From: JBHELB01 sp041859045 | GTDB taxonomy: Bacteria > Hydrogenedentota > Hydrogenedentia > Hydrogenedentales > SLHB01 | Assembly (NCBI GenBank): GCA_041859045.1 | Contig: JBHELB010000028.1 | Span: 1 to 63,482 of the forward strand | Direction: 5' to 3' | DNA length: 63,482 bases | Shown here: piece after piece, positions 42,479 to 50,764 of the stretch | Layout: each line of letters begins with the position of its first letter | How positions within the stretch are numbered: the first letter of the stretch is position 1 | Notes under the pieces: generated by a model | Seen by the model: only the letters and a program-made list of their open reading frames with translations | Told to the model about the DNA's origin: nothing | The model's database searches: none | Position numbers and translations under genes: made by a program

Positions 42479-43381
42479 ATGCGTGAGATAGGACGTATTC
42501 TGACGCCGATGGTGACGCCTTTTACAAAGCAAGGCGCGGTGGATTTCCGAAGGGCGGCCGCGCTAGCAAAATGGCTCGTCGACACGGATCGCGCGGACAG
42601 CGTGATCGTGAGCGGCACAACGGGCGAGTTCCATGCGCTGTCCTTTGACGAACGCGTTCGATTGTTTGAGACGATCGTGCAGGCGGTGGGCAAAAAGACG
42701 CCGGTGATCGCCGGAACCGGCGCGGCATCGACAGCCGACGCCGTCCGCCTCACGCAGGCTGCGGAGAAAGCGGGCGTGGACATGGCGATGGTCGTGTGTC
42801 CGTACTACTGCAAGCCCACGCAGGCAGGCATTCTCGCGCATTACCGCGCCGTCGCCGCCGCGACGAAGTTGCCCATCATGCTCTACAACATCCCGCTGTT
42901 CACCGGCTCGAATATCGAACCCGAAACGCTCAAGAAACTGACAAAGATCAAGAACATCGTTGCGATCAAGGAAGAGTCCGGCCTGAACCCGATGCAAACC
43001 ACGCGCTACCTGATGGCCGTGCCCAAGGGATTCCGCGTTTACGTCGGCGACGACACGATGGTCCTGCCGATCCTTGTGCAAGGCGGCGCGGGCGTCGTCA
43101 GTGGAGGCGCGCAGATCTGCGGCAAGGACATGCGCGCGCTGGTCGACGCGATTGTCGCGGGCGATCTCGATACGGCGCGGGCGTTGCACCGCAAGACCTT
43201 TCCGTTGTTCGAGGCGTTCTACCAGAATGGCCGCATCAACCCGATCCCGATTCTGCGCGCGGGCATTGGCCTCGCGGGCATGCCCGTGGGCGACGCGCGC
43301 GGCCCGCTCGACACCGCGACGAAACCCGAGGTTGCGGCGTTGCGCGCGGTCATGAAGGCGCGCGGTTACCTCGCGAAGTAG
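42479..43381 (+). CDS. DapA-superfamily lyase/synthase
   Basis: A 300-residue TIM-barrel class I aldolase of the dihydrodipicolinate synthase/N-acetylneuraminate lyase group. Schiff-base Lys164 lies in IVAIKEESG, Tyr136 in MLYNIPLFTG, and the Thr-Thr motif in VSGTTGE. It looks most like 4-hydroxy-tetrahydrodipicolinate synthase, the first lysine-branch enzyme. However, the arginine of YNVPSRTG that binds the aspartate-semialdehyde carboxylate (Arg138 in E. coli) is replaced here by Phe (YNIPLFTG). A different 2-keto acid substrate is possible. No other dap gene is in the window. Confidence 0.88.
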   Translation: MREIGRILTPMVTPFTKQGAVDFRRAAALAKWLVDTDRADSVIVSGTTGEFHALSFDERVRLFETIVQAVGKKTPVIAGTGAASTADAVRLTQAAEKAGVDMAMVVCPYYCKPTQAGILAHYRAVAAATKLPIMLYNIPLFTGSNIEPETLKKLTKIKNIVAIKEESGLNPMQTTRYLMAVPKGFRVYVGDDTMVLPILVQGGAGVVSGGAQICGKDMRALVDAIVAGDLDTARALHRKTFPLFEAFYQNGRINPIPILRAGIGLAGMPVGDARGPLDTATKPEVAALRAVMKARGYLAK

Positions 43382-43385
43382 CGGC

Positions 43386-43733
43386 ATGTTCGAGCACATT
43401 GCGCAACCGTTGTTGTCGCGCGGCGCGTACTTGCTCCGGATCGTTCGTCATGCGCTCGCCGCGGTCTTGCTCGTGGCCGCGGCGTTGGGGCTTGGAGTGT
43501 TCGGCTATCACTACACGGAAGGGCTTAGTTGGATCGACGCGCTCGTGAACGCGTCGATGTTGCTGGGCGGTATGGGACCGGTCAATCCGTTGTACACGGT
43601 GGCGGGCAAACTCTTCGCCTCTGCATATGCTTTGTTTGCGGGGCTCGTGTTCTTGCTTGTTGCAGGCGTCGTATTCGCGCCGGTGGTGCATCGATTCCTG
43701 CACAAGCTCCATCTCGACGCGGACGACAAGTAG
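43386..43733 (+). CDS. Small two-helix membrane protein with pore-loop-like segment
   Basis: The 115-residue protein starts 4 bp after the lyase stop. It has a first transmembrane helix (about 19-43), a re-entrant-looking segment SWIDALVNASMLLGGMGPVN and a second helix (about 75-103), with a basic-acidic tail. The plan resembles a two-TM potassium-channel subunit, but the selectivity filter (TVGYG type) is replaced by GGMGPVN. It is likely an ion-channel-like or orphan membrane protein; conduction cannot be claimed. Confidence 0.6.
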   Translation: MFEHIAQPLLSRGAYLLRIVRHALAAVLLVAAALGLGVFGYHYTEGLSWIDALVNASMLLGGMGPVNPLYTVAGKLFASAYALFAGLVFLLVAGVVFAPVVHRFLHKLHLDADDK

Positions 43734-44164
43734 CGCGTCTCAAGTTTTATGGGGTTATGCCGATAGGTAACGTGTCGAGCGAGCGCTCGACGAAAGTTGA
43801 AGCCAAACGAACCGGATACCGGGGAATCACCCCTCCCCGACCTGCGGCGAGTAACCCCACGCCACAGTCCGTTTCCCAGGCGAATCTCCGTGAGACTGCC
43901 GCGGCCACCCATCCGCGGCTTTCCTCTTTTCTGTCGAAAAACCGCCCATTTGTGAGGCATTTTGATTCATCCTCAAGTTTTTTCGCGCAGGACCGATAGA
44001 GAATGTGTAAGGCCGAGACAAGGATGTCGAGGCTCCCTAAAAAGACAAGGACGTTGCTGAAGGGAACAAAACCCGGGGCGACTCATCCCGCGCTTCGGGG
44101 GGAGGAAACTCCCAAGTCTTACCTCCTGGAGTGCGCCACAACACCCGTTGTGGCGTTTCTCTTT
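43734..44164 (+). other. 431-bp hairpin-rich intergenic region
   Basis: No convincing gene. It holds an 8-bp palindromic stem GTCGAGCG/CGCTCGAC (43774-43781 with 43784-43791), a terminator-like hairpin (43898-43930) and, 200 bp on, a second perfect terminator (44134-44166). The second terminator implies plus-strand transcription between about 43935 and 44130, possibly a small RNA. I find no clear promoter and no match to a known riboswitch. Minus-strand ORFs through it have no ribosome site. Confidence 0.45.
43898..43930 (+). terminator. Terminator of the lyase/membrane protein operon
   Basis: Stem GCCGCGG/CCGCGGC (43898-43904 with 43913-43919), 8-nt loop, then TTTCCTCTTTT. It lies 165 bp after the stop of the small membrane protein. 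Confidence 0.6.
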
Positions 44165-44166
44165 TT
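44134..44166 (+). terminator. Strong orphan terminator
   Basis: A perfect 9-bp stem CGCCACAAC/GTTGTGGCG with a 4-nt loop, followed by TTTCTCTTTTT. It points along the plus strand, yet no plus-strand gene lies within the preceding 400 bp. It ends at the stop of the convergent DUF3999 gene. Confidence 0.85.
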
Positions 44167-45499
44167 ATCCAGATGTCGGCGGAGCAAGCGCGCGAAAGCT
44201 GCGTCCAACCACAATCAAAACAACCAGCGCCGCAACGCCGATCGCGGTTGTGAGCAGCATGCGTTGATTGCGCTCGAGCCAAGACTGTTGCGGCGTATAG
44301 ACGGGGTGTTCACGCACCGCGCCGAGCGCGGCGTTCAAATGCGGTTTGTTGCGAAGTTCCGGATGCGCGCGCGAGAGATCGTAATCGGGCGCGGCGGCTT
44401 CCGCATTGCCCACCAAGAGAAGATAACTTCGGTCCGTTGCGGCCGGGAACAGAATCCTGGTATCAGGACGCGCCGCATCAACCCCGCGAACGGCCAGCGG
44501 CTGATCATCCCCATTTGCAATGCGCAGTTTGAGGTAACGGTATGGCCGCGTCACGATGATCTCGGCGCGGTCCGCCCATGGCGTATCGGGGATGCGACAA
44601 AGCACGCCGCTTGTGACATGTTGCCATGGCGCGGGCCGTGTGACTGCTCTCGTTCCGCCCGTTTCCATCCGTTGTTCGACGGTTTCTTCCGCGCCGTTTC
44701 GGCCGAGGAGTTCGTATCCACGGTAAAATGCGGAATCGTCGACGCGAATTGTGAGGCGCACCGCCGGTAGATTGCGGTAGCCCAGATCGATCACATGCTC
44801 GCTGTGTCTCGCGGGCGGCGGCGTATCGTTCTCTATGGTTTGAGTGGGCACGGGAATTTCGGGCGTGTCCGGCGTCACTTCGACGCGCGCGGCGCGTGCC
44901 GCGAGGAGATCGATGCGTCGCGGATCGTCCGGCGTGGCGTGAATCGTTACTCGAAGATAGCGGAAATCGTTCGCTGGGAAATTCACTTCGCGCAAGGTGT
45001 AACGCTCCACGCCATCGACATGAATATCGAATAGATATCCGTCTTCGAGTATCCGTTCGAAAGTGCTGTTGTCGTTGCTTCCTTCAATACCCACACGCCG
45101 CCGAAAATTGTCGCCGTTGGTATCGAGTTCGATCCGGTTTTTCGGAACGCGCTGGCCAAAATCGAGCGTTGCGCGAACGTATCCGCCCGCCGTATTTGTC
45201 GGTTCGAAGGTCTTGTTGATGATCTGCACGTCAACCGACGTGGCGCTGTGCAACGGCGCTGTGGCGAGTTGCCATTGCGCATGCGGCACGATGAGGCCGC
45301 GGTCGTCAACGATGCGCAGATCCTGTAGCGACGGCATGGCACGGTCCAACACCTCGGGCGAAAGCGACACTCGAGCGAACGCCGGTTCGCCTCGCGCGGC
45401 GTCGATCGTGATCGGGGACTCCCATTTCCAGCCCCGGCTGTCAAACGGCTCCGCCGTAGCGGCAAACGCGGCGATGGATACCAGCGCAAGGGTAATCAT
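44165..45499 (-). CDS. DUF3999-family membrane protein
   Basis: A protein of 444 residues from the Met at 45497-45499, preceded by GGAGGAG. It has a signal peptide (MITLALVSIAAFAATA), a large beta-rich extracytoplasmic region with coagulation factor 5/8-like features (LDTNGDNFRRRVGIEGSNDN, YRYLKLRIANGDDQP) and one C-terminal transmembrane helix (about 413-433, LTTAIGVAALVVLIVVG). DUF3999 proteins occur next to DUF2339 multi-pass proteins, as here, with a 4-bp ATGA overlap. The pair is of unknown function. Confidence 0.85.
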   Translation of the reverse strand: MITLALVSIAAFAATAEPFDSRGWKWESPITIDAARGEPAFARVSLSPEVLDRAMPSLQDLRIVDDRGLIVPHAQWQLATAPLHSATSVDVQIINKTFEPTNTAGGYVRATLDFGQRVPKNRIELDTNGDNFRRRVGIEGSNDNSTFERILEDGYLFDIHVDGVERYTLREVNFPANDFRYLRVTIHATPDDPRRIDLLAARAARVEVTPDTPEIPVPTQTIENDTPPPARHSEHVIDLGYRNLPAVRLTIRVDDSAFYRGYELLGRNGAEETVEQRMETGGTRAVTRPAPWQHVTSGVLCRIPDTPWADRAEIIVTRPYRYLKLRIANGDDQPLAVRGVDAARPDTRILFPAATDRSYLLLVGNAEAAAPDYDLSRAHPELRNKPHLNAALGAVREHPVYTPQQSWLERNQRMLLTTAIGVAALVVLIVVGRSFRALAPPTSG

Positions 45500-47763
45500 G
45501 ACTGCTCCTCCCCGCGCGGCTCCGTCAAACGCGCCGCGTACCGTTGGTAGAGGTACGTGCCCGCCAACAACAGCGCGCCCGTGCCGATGAACGACGCGAT
45601 ACGATAGACGGGGTCGAGTCCGCTCATGTCGAAGACAATCGCTTTGAAGATCGCCGCGCCAAAAAGGACGAGTCCCATAATGCGCCACGCGCGCCAACGC
45701 AGCGCAAGGCCGATCCACAATAGGACCGCTGCCTCGATGGCCCATCCCGCCGAGATCATGCCTTCGCCGAACCGGCTTGTCGCGAGCGTCTGCTGCCAGA
45801 GCTCGAACTGAGCCCAGATCAGCAGCGCGAGCACGATATGGCCTGCCGTATCAGAGAGAACACTCGGCGCGTCCAGCCGACGCGCAACGTAGCCGCCCGC
45901 GTAAAGCACCGCGATGTAGACGAGCGCCGTCCACGCGAAGCGGTTCGCGAACGGGGCGATGGAGGGCGCCTGTTCCGCGTGAAGCGTGGCGCTGACAAAG
46001 AGTGCCGCCCCAATCGCGCACACGGGAACGGCGAACCAGAGGAGACGGTGTTGGCGCGTGAGGTGCGCAGCCACAAACACGGACAGCGCGAGCAGACTCC
46101 ACAACAGCAACTCCGCGCTCCACGTGTAGGAGATATACGCGTTCTGCCACGGGGTCGGTTCGGGGGGAGCTACATATCGGCAATAATTCCAGACTTCCGC
46201 CGACAGCGCCATCGCCAGAACGCCAAACGCCGCGACGCCAAACGTTGAACCCAGCACGCGTTCGGCGCGGTCTTCGCCGCCAAAGCGGTGGTAGAGGTAC
46301 GCGGCCACCGCGATGCCCGCCGCCACGCACAGCCAGCTCAGGAAGGGGCCGTTCATGACGGGCACAAACGCGGCCCTGTGCATGGGCAGCAAGTCGAGCA
46401 CACCGCCGATCGCGAGCGCGGCCGCGGCGAGGCTGCCGATCTGTGCGGTGGCGTGCTTGAAGCGCGAAGCGAAGTACGCGAGTACGGCCGCCTGCACGCC
46501 CCAGGCGATGGGTATCCCGTAGAGATTTAGCGTAAACGGCACGGCGAGCAGCGCCAAGGCCAGCGCGGTGCCGAGCAGCGATTCCGCCACGGGACCCGTC
46601 GTCGCCACGCGCAGTCCCCAGAGGCGGAACATCCCCAACACCGCGAGCGCTTGGACAATGGTGATCGCGCCGAGGTCCAGACGGTAGTCGGCGTGGAGGA
46701 TGCGATAGTAAACGCCGACGCTGAAGACCGCGTTTGCGAGCACGAGGCCGGCGACATCCGCGCCGCGCGGGCGTTTGTGCGCAAGCCCGTTGATAAACGG
46801 CAGCACGAGAAAGACGAGGTAGAATGCCGTCACGTACGCCAGCGCGACGGGCATTTGTTCAACGCTGTAGTACTGGCCAAACCACCCCAGGTACAGAAAG
46901 ACCGTGCCCGCGAAACAGAGCACGTCGAGCCAGAGCCAACGCCGGAAATACGCCACACCCAGCGCGAGCGCGTCGAGGCATAGCACGTACAGGAAGAGTT
47001 CGTGGGGATGATTCCCGCCGCTGGAAAGAAACACCGGGCTCATGAACCCGCCCGCCACACCGAAAATCGCGATGGCGATCGCGTCGTGCCGCACGGCGAG
47101 CGCCAGGGCCATCAACGTCACCAAGATCGCCGCGCCGAATGAGGCCTCGGCGGAAACAAGCTCATACACCTGGAACGAGAAGTAGGTGCATAAATAGAAG
47201 ACGCCTAGTCCGCCGCCGGTCAGGGTCGTAAACAACGGCCTCCACCGCAGACGCCAGTACTCGCCCACGACAAGCATCGCCGCACCCGTCAACACGCCAA
47301 TGGCCAGGCGCGCAATCGGCGGTACGAGTCCGCGGCTGTAGGTGTATTGAAGGAAGAAGGCCACGCCCGCCAGAAACATCACGATCCCCGCGTAGCGCAG
47401 CCAGCGCGTGCCCAGTTGCAGTTCGAAGGAGCCGCTGGGCGCGGGCGCAGGGGCGAGGATGGGCGAAGGCGCCGCCGTGAGCACCGGTGCCGGAACCGGG
47501 ACCGGGCGTGGAGCCGGTCTCGGGGGCGAGGAGGGCATGTCCATCGCCGAAGTCGCTGGAGCAACGGACGGAGCGGTTGGGCGTACGCTTTCGGCCTGGG
47601 CCCGCGGCATGAGCGCGAGCTTGGTCTCAACGTCTCTCAGCCGGGCGTTTACACGGCGCAGTCGAATCACACTGATCCAGCCTAGGGTGGAACCCACAAT
47701 CATAAACAGAACGAAGAGAATACCAAGCAGAGGAAGAAATAAATCATCGAGATTGAAGAACAT
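45496..47763 (-). CDS. DUF2339-family multi-pass membrane protein
   Basis: A protein of 755 residues from the Met at 47761-47763. An N-terminal helix (about 8-32) is followed by a coiled coil (VNARLRDVETKLAL), a Pro-rich linker (about 70-112), then the SFELQLGTRWLRYAGIVMFL start of the DUF2339 core with some twenty or more hydrophobic helices. Function is unknown. The mass of helices without charged active-site motifs suggests a transporter or structural membrane role. The downstream DUF3999 gene is translationally coupled. Confidence 0.88.
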   Translation of the reverse strand: MFFNLDDLFLPLLGILFVLFMIVGSTLGWISVIRLRRVNARLRDVETKLALMPRAQAESVRPTAPSVAPATSAMDMPSSPPRPAPRPVPVPAPVLTAAPSPILAPAPAPSGSFELQLGTRWLRYAGIVMFLAGVAFFLQYTYSRGLVPPIARLAIGVLTGAAMLVVGEYWRLRWRPLFTTLTGGGLGVFYLCTYFSFQVYELVSAEASFGAAILVTLMALALAVRHDAIAIAIFGVAGGFMSPVFLSSGGNHPHELFLYVLCLDALALGVAYFRRWLWLDVLCFAGTVFLYLGWFGQYYSVEQMPVALAYVTAFYLVFLVLPFINGLAHKRPRGADVAGLVLANAVFSVGVYYRILHADYRLDLGAITIVQALAVLGMFRLWGLRVATTGPVAESLLGTALALALLAVPFTLNLYGIPIAWGVQAAVLAYFASRFKHATAQIGSLAAAALAIGGVLDLLPMHRAAFVPVMNGPFLSWLCVAAGIAVAAYLYHRFGGEDRAERVLGSTFGVAAFGVLAMALSAEVWNYCRYVAPPEPTPWQNAYISYTWSAELLLWSLLALSVFVAAHLTRQHRLLWFAVPVCAIGAALFVSATLHAEQAPSIAPFANRFAWTALVYIAVLYAGGYVARRLDAPSVLSDTAGHIVLALLIWAQFELWQQTLATSRFGEGMISAGWAIEAAVLLWIGLALRWRAWRIMGLVLFGAAIFKAIVFDMSGLDPVYRIASFIGTGALLLAGTYLYQRYAARLTEPRGEEQS

Positions 47764-47823
47764 AACCCTGTGCCCTCCCCTTCGTCCGTTCGGAATGCCC
47801 TCAAACGGTTGTTCCACCATCAC

Positions 47824-47912
47824 ACAGTAAATGAAGTTTGGTCAACCCCAATCCACATTTACTTAATTCATTAATCGTCTATACATAAAGTATACGTAAG
47901 TGAAGTAAATTT
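47824..47912. promoter_or_regulatory. AT-rich divergent control region with nested inverted repeats
   Basis: Between DUF2339 (minus) and the histidine kinase (plus) the sequence becomes AT-rich. ATTTACTT (47855-47862) is inverted at 47901-47908. Inside it TATAC-N5-GTATA (47878-47892) forms a second dyad. A related direct repeat (TTTGGTCAA... near 47835 and TTTGTCAA... near 47908) flanks them. This looks like an operator region shared by the divergent genes; the protein that binds it is unknown. Confidence 0.45.
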
Positions 47913-47993
47913 GTCAATCCCATGCCTAATTCTCATTCCCTTTAAAGTTGATTCCTACCCCCGTTCCCACGAAGATGGAAGGAGACAGGAGAG

Positions 47994-49328
47994 GTGAACG
48001 TGCCTAATTTCTCCGAGAATCTCATCCGTTTCCTTGAACCGGAGTCCCTTCGTAACCGTTGGGAGCTGCTCACGGAGGCGGAGCGGTCCGTTTTGGAGCA
48101 GGTCAACCAGGGCGTCGCGGCGGAAGAGAACGTCGACCGCATGATCGACCTCGTGTTCGATGCCACCTTGGATCGCGCTCCCTGCGACCGGATTGGCGTG
48201 GCGTTCACGGAAGAGGACGGTCACCGGATTCGGGCCTATTATTGCCGCGCGCGCTACGAGCCGATGTTGCTGGGCAAGGGCTACGCCGAGGATCTGCGCG
48301 GGAGTTCGCTGGAGGGAGTAATCGACACTGGCCGCGTACGGCTGATTCACGACCTGGTAGGCTACCTCGAACGCCGTCCCACAAGCGCCTCGACGTCGTT
48401 GCTCGTGCGCGAGGGCGTGCGGTCGAGCATGACGTGCCCGCTGACGGTGCATGGCCGCCACGTGGGGGTGCTTTTTCGCAGCGCGCGCATCGCGAATGCC
48501 TACAGCGAGCGGGAAGTGGTGATGCACTTGGCGGTGGCTGAGCGCTTAGCGCAGGCCGTGGAGAAGGCGCGGCAGATCGAGCGGCTCGAGGCGGCCAACC
48601 GCGCGTATACCGAGATGCTTGGGTTCGTGAGTCATGAATTGAAGAGCCCGCTGGCGTCGATTGTCATGGACTCCGACGCGATGACCGCGGGATACCTTGG
48701 CGAAATGGATGACACGATTCGCGAGAAGATCTCTCGGATCGGAGGGAAAGCGTCGTATTTGCTTTCACTGGTCCGCGAATACCTTGATCTGGCGCGGCTC
48801 GAGGGCGGTCAGATGGCCCCGCGCCTCGAGCGCAACGCTGATTTGAAGACGCTCGTGTTTGACCGCGCTTGGAACGTCGTGCGGGCGGATTTCGAGACGC
48901 ACGGGATGCGCCTTGTGTGGCGAATGCCTGAAAACGAACTGCGGTTAACCTGCGATCCCGACCTCCTACAGGTCGTCATGGTGAATCTCCTCGGCAATGC
49001 GGTAAAATACGGCAAGGAAGGCGGCGAGGTCCGTCTCGAGGCCAGATGGGTTGGCACGACGCTACGGATCGTCGTCTGGAACGAAGGGCCGGGATTCAGC
49101 CCCGACGAGCGCCACAAGTTGTTTCAGAAGTTTTCCCGTCTCGACGCGCCGGAATTGCGGCGGCAGCCTGGAACCGGTGTGGGATTGTATACCGCATGGC
49201 GGCTTGTTCAACTTCACAATGGGTCTATTCGGGCGGAATCTCAACCCGGAGAATGGGCCTCGTTCACGATTGAGTTACCAGGAGGCCCGGAAGATTTCGA
49301 GCGCCCGCTCATGGGTGCAGGGAAATGA
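47994..49328 (+). CDS. Cytoplasmic sensor histidine kinase (GAF-HisKA-HATPase)
   Basis: A 444-residue kinase without transmembrane helices. The N-terminal GAF-like sensor (about 40-190) precedes a short coiled coil, the HisKA H-box FVSHELKSPLASIV with phospho-acceptor His, N-box VNLLGNAVKYG, G1 NEGPGFS, F-box KLFQKFSR and G2 GTGVGLYTAW. The start is GTG 47994 or GTG 48000; the latter has AGGAG at better spacing. No response regulator is adjacent. Its stop overlaps an ATG in frame with hydG (ATGA), suggesting co-transcription with the hydrogenase maturase gene and a possible redox or hydrogen-related signal, which is inference. Confidence 0.93.
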   Translation: MNVPNFSENLIRFLEPESLRNRWELLTEAERSVLEQVNQGVAAEENVDRMIDLVFDATLDRAPCDRIGVAFTEEDGHRIRAYYCRARYEPMLLGKGYAEDLRGSSLEGVIDTGRVRLIHDLVGYLERRPTSASTSLLVREGVRSSMTCPLTVHGRHVGVLFRSARIANAYSEREVVMHLAVAERLAQAVEKARQIERLEAANRAYTEMLGFVSHELKSPLASIVMDSDAMTAGYLGEMDDTIREKISRIGGKASYLLSLVREYLDLARLEGGQMAPRLERNADLKTLVFDRAWNVVRADFETHGMRLVWRMPENELRLTCDPDLLQVVMVNLLGNAVKYGKEGGEVRLEARWVGTTLRIVVWNEGPGFSPDERHKLFQKFSRLDAPELRRQPGTGVGLYTAWRLVQLHNGSIRAESQPGEWASFTIELPGGPEDFERPLMGAGK

Positions 49329-49357
49329 TCCAGGCCGAAGAAAGAAAGGCAGTAGCA

Positions 49358-50755
49358 ATGTCCTCGGATACCGAAATCCTCCCTATTAACGATGTCGAAA
49401 TTGAACAGACCCTCGAGCACGCCCGCGCGGCCGATACCGTGCGTGTGCGCGAGATCCTGGCCAAGGCGCGCGAACTCCACGGGCTTGACATGAACGAAGT
49501 CGCGGCGCTGATGTCGCTGAGCGATCCTGAACTCCTTGGCGAATTATTCGACACCGCCCGCGACGTGAAGGAAGAGATCTACGGCAAGCGGCTCGTGCTG
49601 TTTGCGCCGCTGTACATTTCGAACCTCTGCTGCAACGAATGCGTGTACTGCGCGTTTCGCGCACGCAACACGTCGTTGAAGCGCCGCGCGCTCACGCAAG
49701 AGGAAATCACGCACGAGGTCGAGACGTTGGTGAAGTCCGGGCACAAGCGCGTGTTGCTCGTGGCGGGCGAATCGTATCCCAACGAAGGGTTCTCGTATGT
49801 GCTCAAAAGCATCGAGACGGTGTACAAGACGAAGATTGGCTCCGGCGAGATTCGCCGCGTGAACGTGAACGTCGCACCATTGACGCTCGACGAGTTCAAA
49901 CAACTCAAGGGCGCGGCCATCGGCACGTACCAACTTTTCCAGGAAACGTATCACCGTCCCACGTACAGCCGCGTGCACATCGGCGGACGCAAGATGGACT
50001 ATGCCTGGCGCGTTACCGCAATGGACCGCGCGATGGAGGCGGGCATCGACGACGTGGGCATCGGCGTGCTGTTTGGGCTGGCCGACTGGCGTTATGAAGT
50101 CATGGCGATGATGCAACACATTCGCAGCCTCGAGCAGCGTCACGGCGTGGGACCGCACACGATCAGCGTGCCGCGCCTCGAGCCGGCCGCCGGGTCGGAC
50201 GTCGCCACGCACCCGCCGCATGCCGTGTCGGACGTGGATTTCCGAAAGATCGTCGCGCTGCTCCGTATCGCGGTTCCATACACGGGCATTATCATGTCCA
50301 CCCGTGAGACCGCGAACATTCGCCGCGAGACTTTCGCGCTGGGCGTGTCGCAGATTTCCGCGGGCAGCCGCACGAACCCCGGCGGCTACAGCGAGAACGA
50401 AGAATTCAACGCGAGCCAGTTTCAACTCGGCGATCATCGCCCTCTCGACGAGGTCGTGCGCGACGTCGCCGCGCTGGGCTACATCCCTTCGTTCTGCACG
50501 GCGTGTTACCGCATGGGCCGCACGGGGCAAGACTTCATGGACCTCGCCAAGCCCGGAAAGATCAAGGACCACTGCGACGTGAACGCGGTAAGCACGTTCA
50601 TGGAATACCTCATCGATTACGCCTCGCCCGAGACGCGCGAGATGGGGAAACGGTGCATCGAACAAATCCTCGCGGGCATGAGCGACGCGCGACGTGCGGT
50701 GTCGAAGTCGTTGCTCGATCGCGTCGTCGAGGGCAAGCGCGATGTGTTCGTATAG
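49358..50755 (+). CDS. hydG: [FeFe]-hydrogenase H-cluster radical SAM maturase HydG
   Basis: A protein of 465 residues from ATG 49358 (AAAGG 8 bp upstream); an ATG at 49325 overlapping the kinase stop would add 11 residues. HydG lyses tyrosine to make the CO and CN ligands of the H-cluster. The radical SAM motif is CX3CX2C at Cys91, 95 and 98 (CNECVYC). The C-terminal auxiliary cluster motif CX2CX22C (Cys380, 383, 406) separates HydG from the related ThiH. HydE, HydF and a hydrogenase are not in the window. The gene is followed 9 bp later by aspartate ammonia-lyase. Confidence 0.96.
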   Translation: MSSDTEILPINDVEIEQTLEHARAADTVRVREILAKARELHGLDMNEVAALMSLSDPELLGELFDTARDVKEEIYGKRLVLFAPLYISNLCCNECVYCAFRARNTSLKRRALTQEEITHEVETLVKSGHKRVLLVAGESYPNEGFSYVLKSIETVYKTKIGSGEIRRVNVNVAPLTLDEFKQLKGAAIGTYQLFQETYHRPTYSRVHIGGRKMDYAWRVTAMDRAMEAGIDDVGIGVLFGLADWRYEVMAMMQHIRSLEQRHGVGPHTISVPRLEPAAGSDVATHPPHAVSDVDFRKIVALLRIAVPYTGIIMSTRETANIRRETFALGVSQISAGSRTNPGGYSENEEFNASQFQLGDHRPLDEVVRDVAALGYIPSFCTACYRMGRTGQDFMDLAKPGKIKDHCDVNAVSTFMEYLIDYASPETREMGKRCIEQILAGMSDARRAVSKSLLDRVVEGKRDVFV

Positions 50756-50764
50756 GCGCAAGGC

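Noticed and set aside
43800..43930. Cobalamin riboswitch or RNase P-like RNA
   Set aside because: A few short matches (for example GGGAA and GAGGAAAG on the minus strand) do not occur in the required order, and the conserved B12-box or P4 core is missing.
43511..44021. Minus-strand ORFs through the hairpin-rich gap after the small membrane protein
   Set aside because: No ribosome site, partly antisense to the membrane protein gene, and the sequence is dominated by inverted repeats and a terminator.
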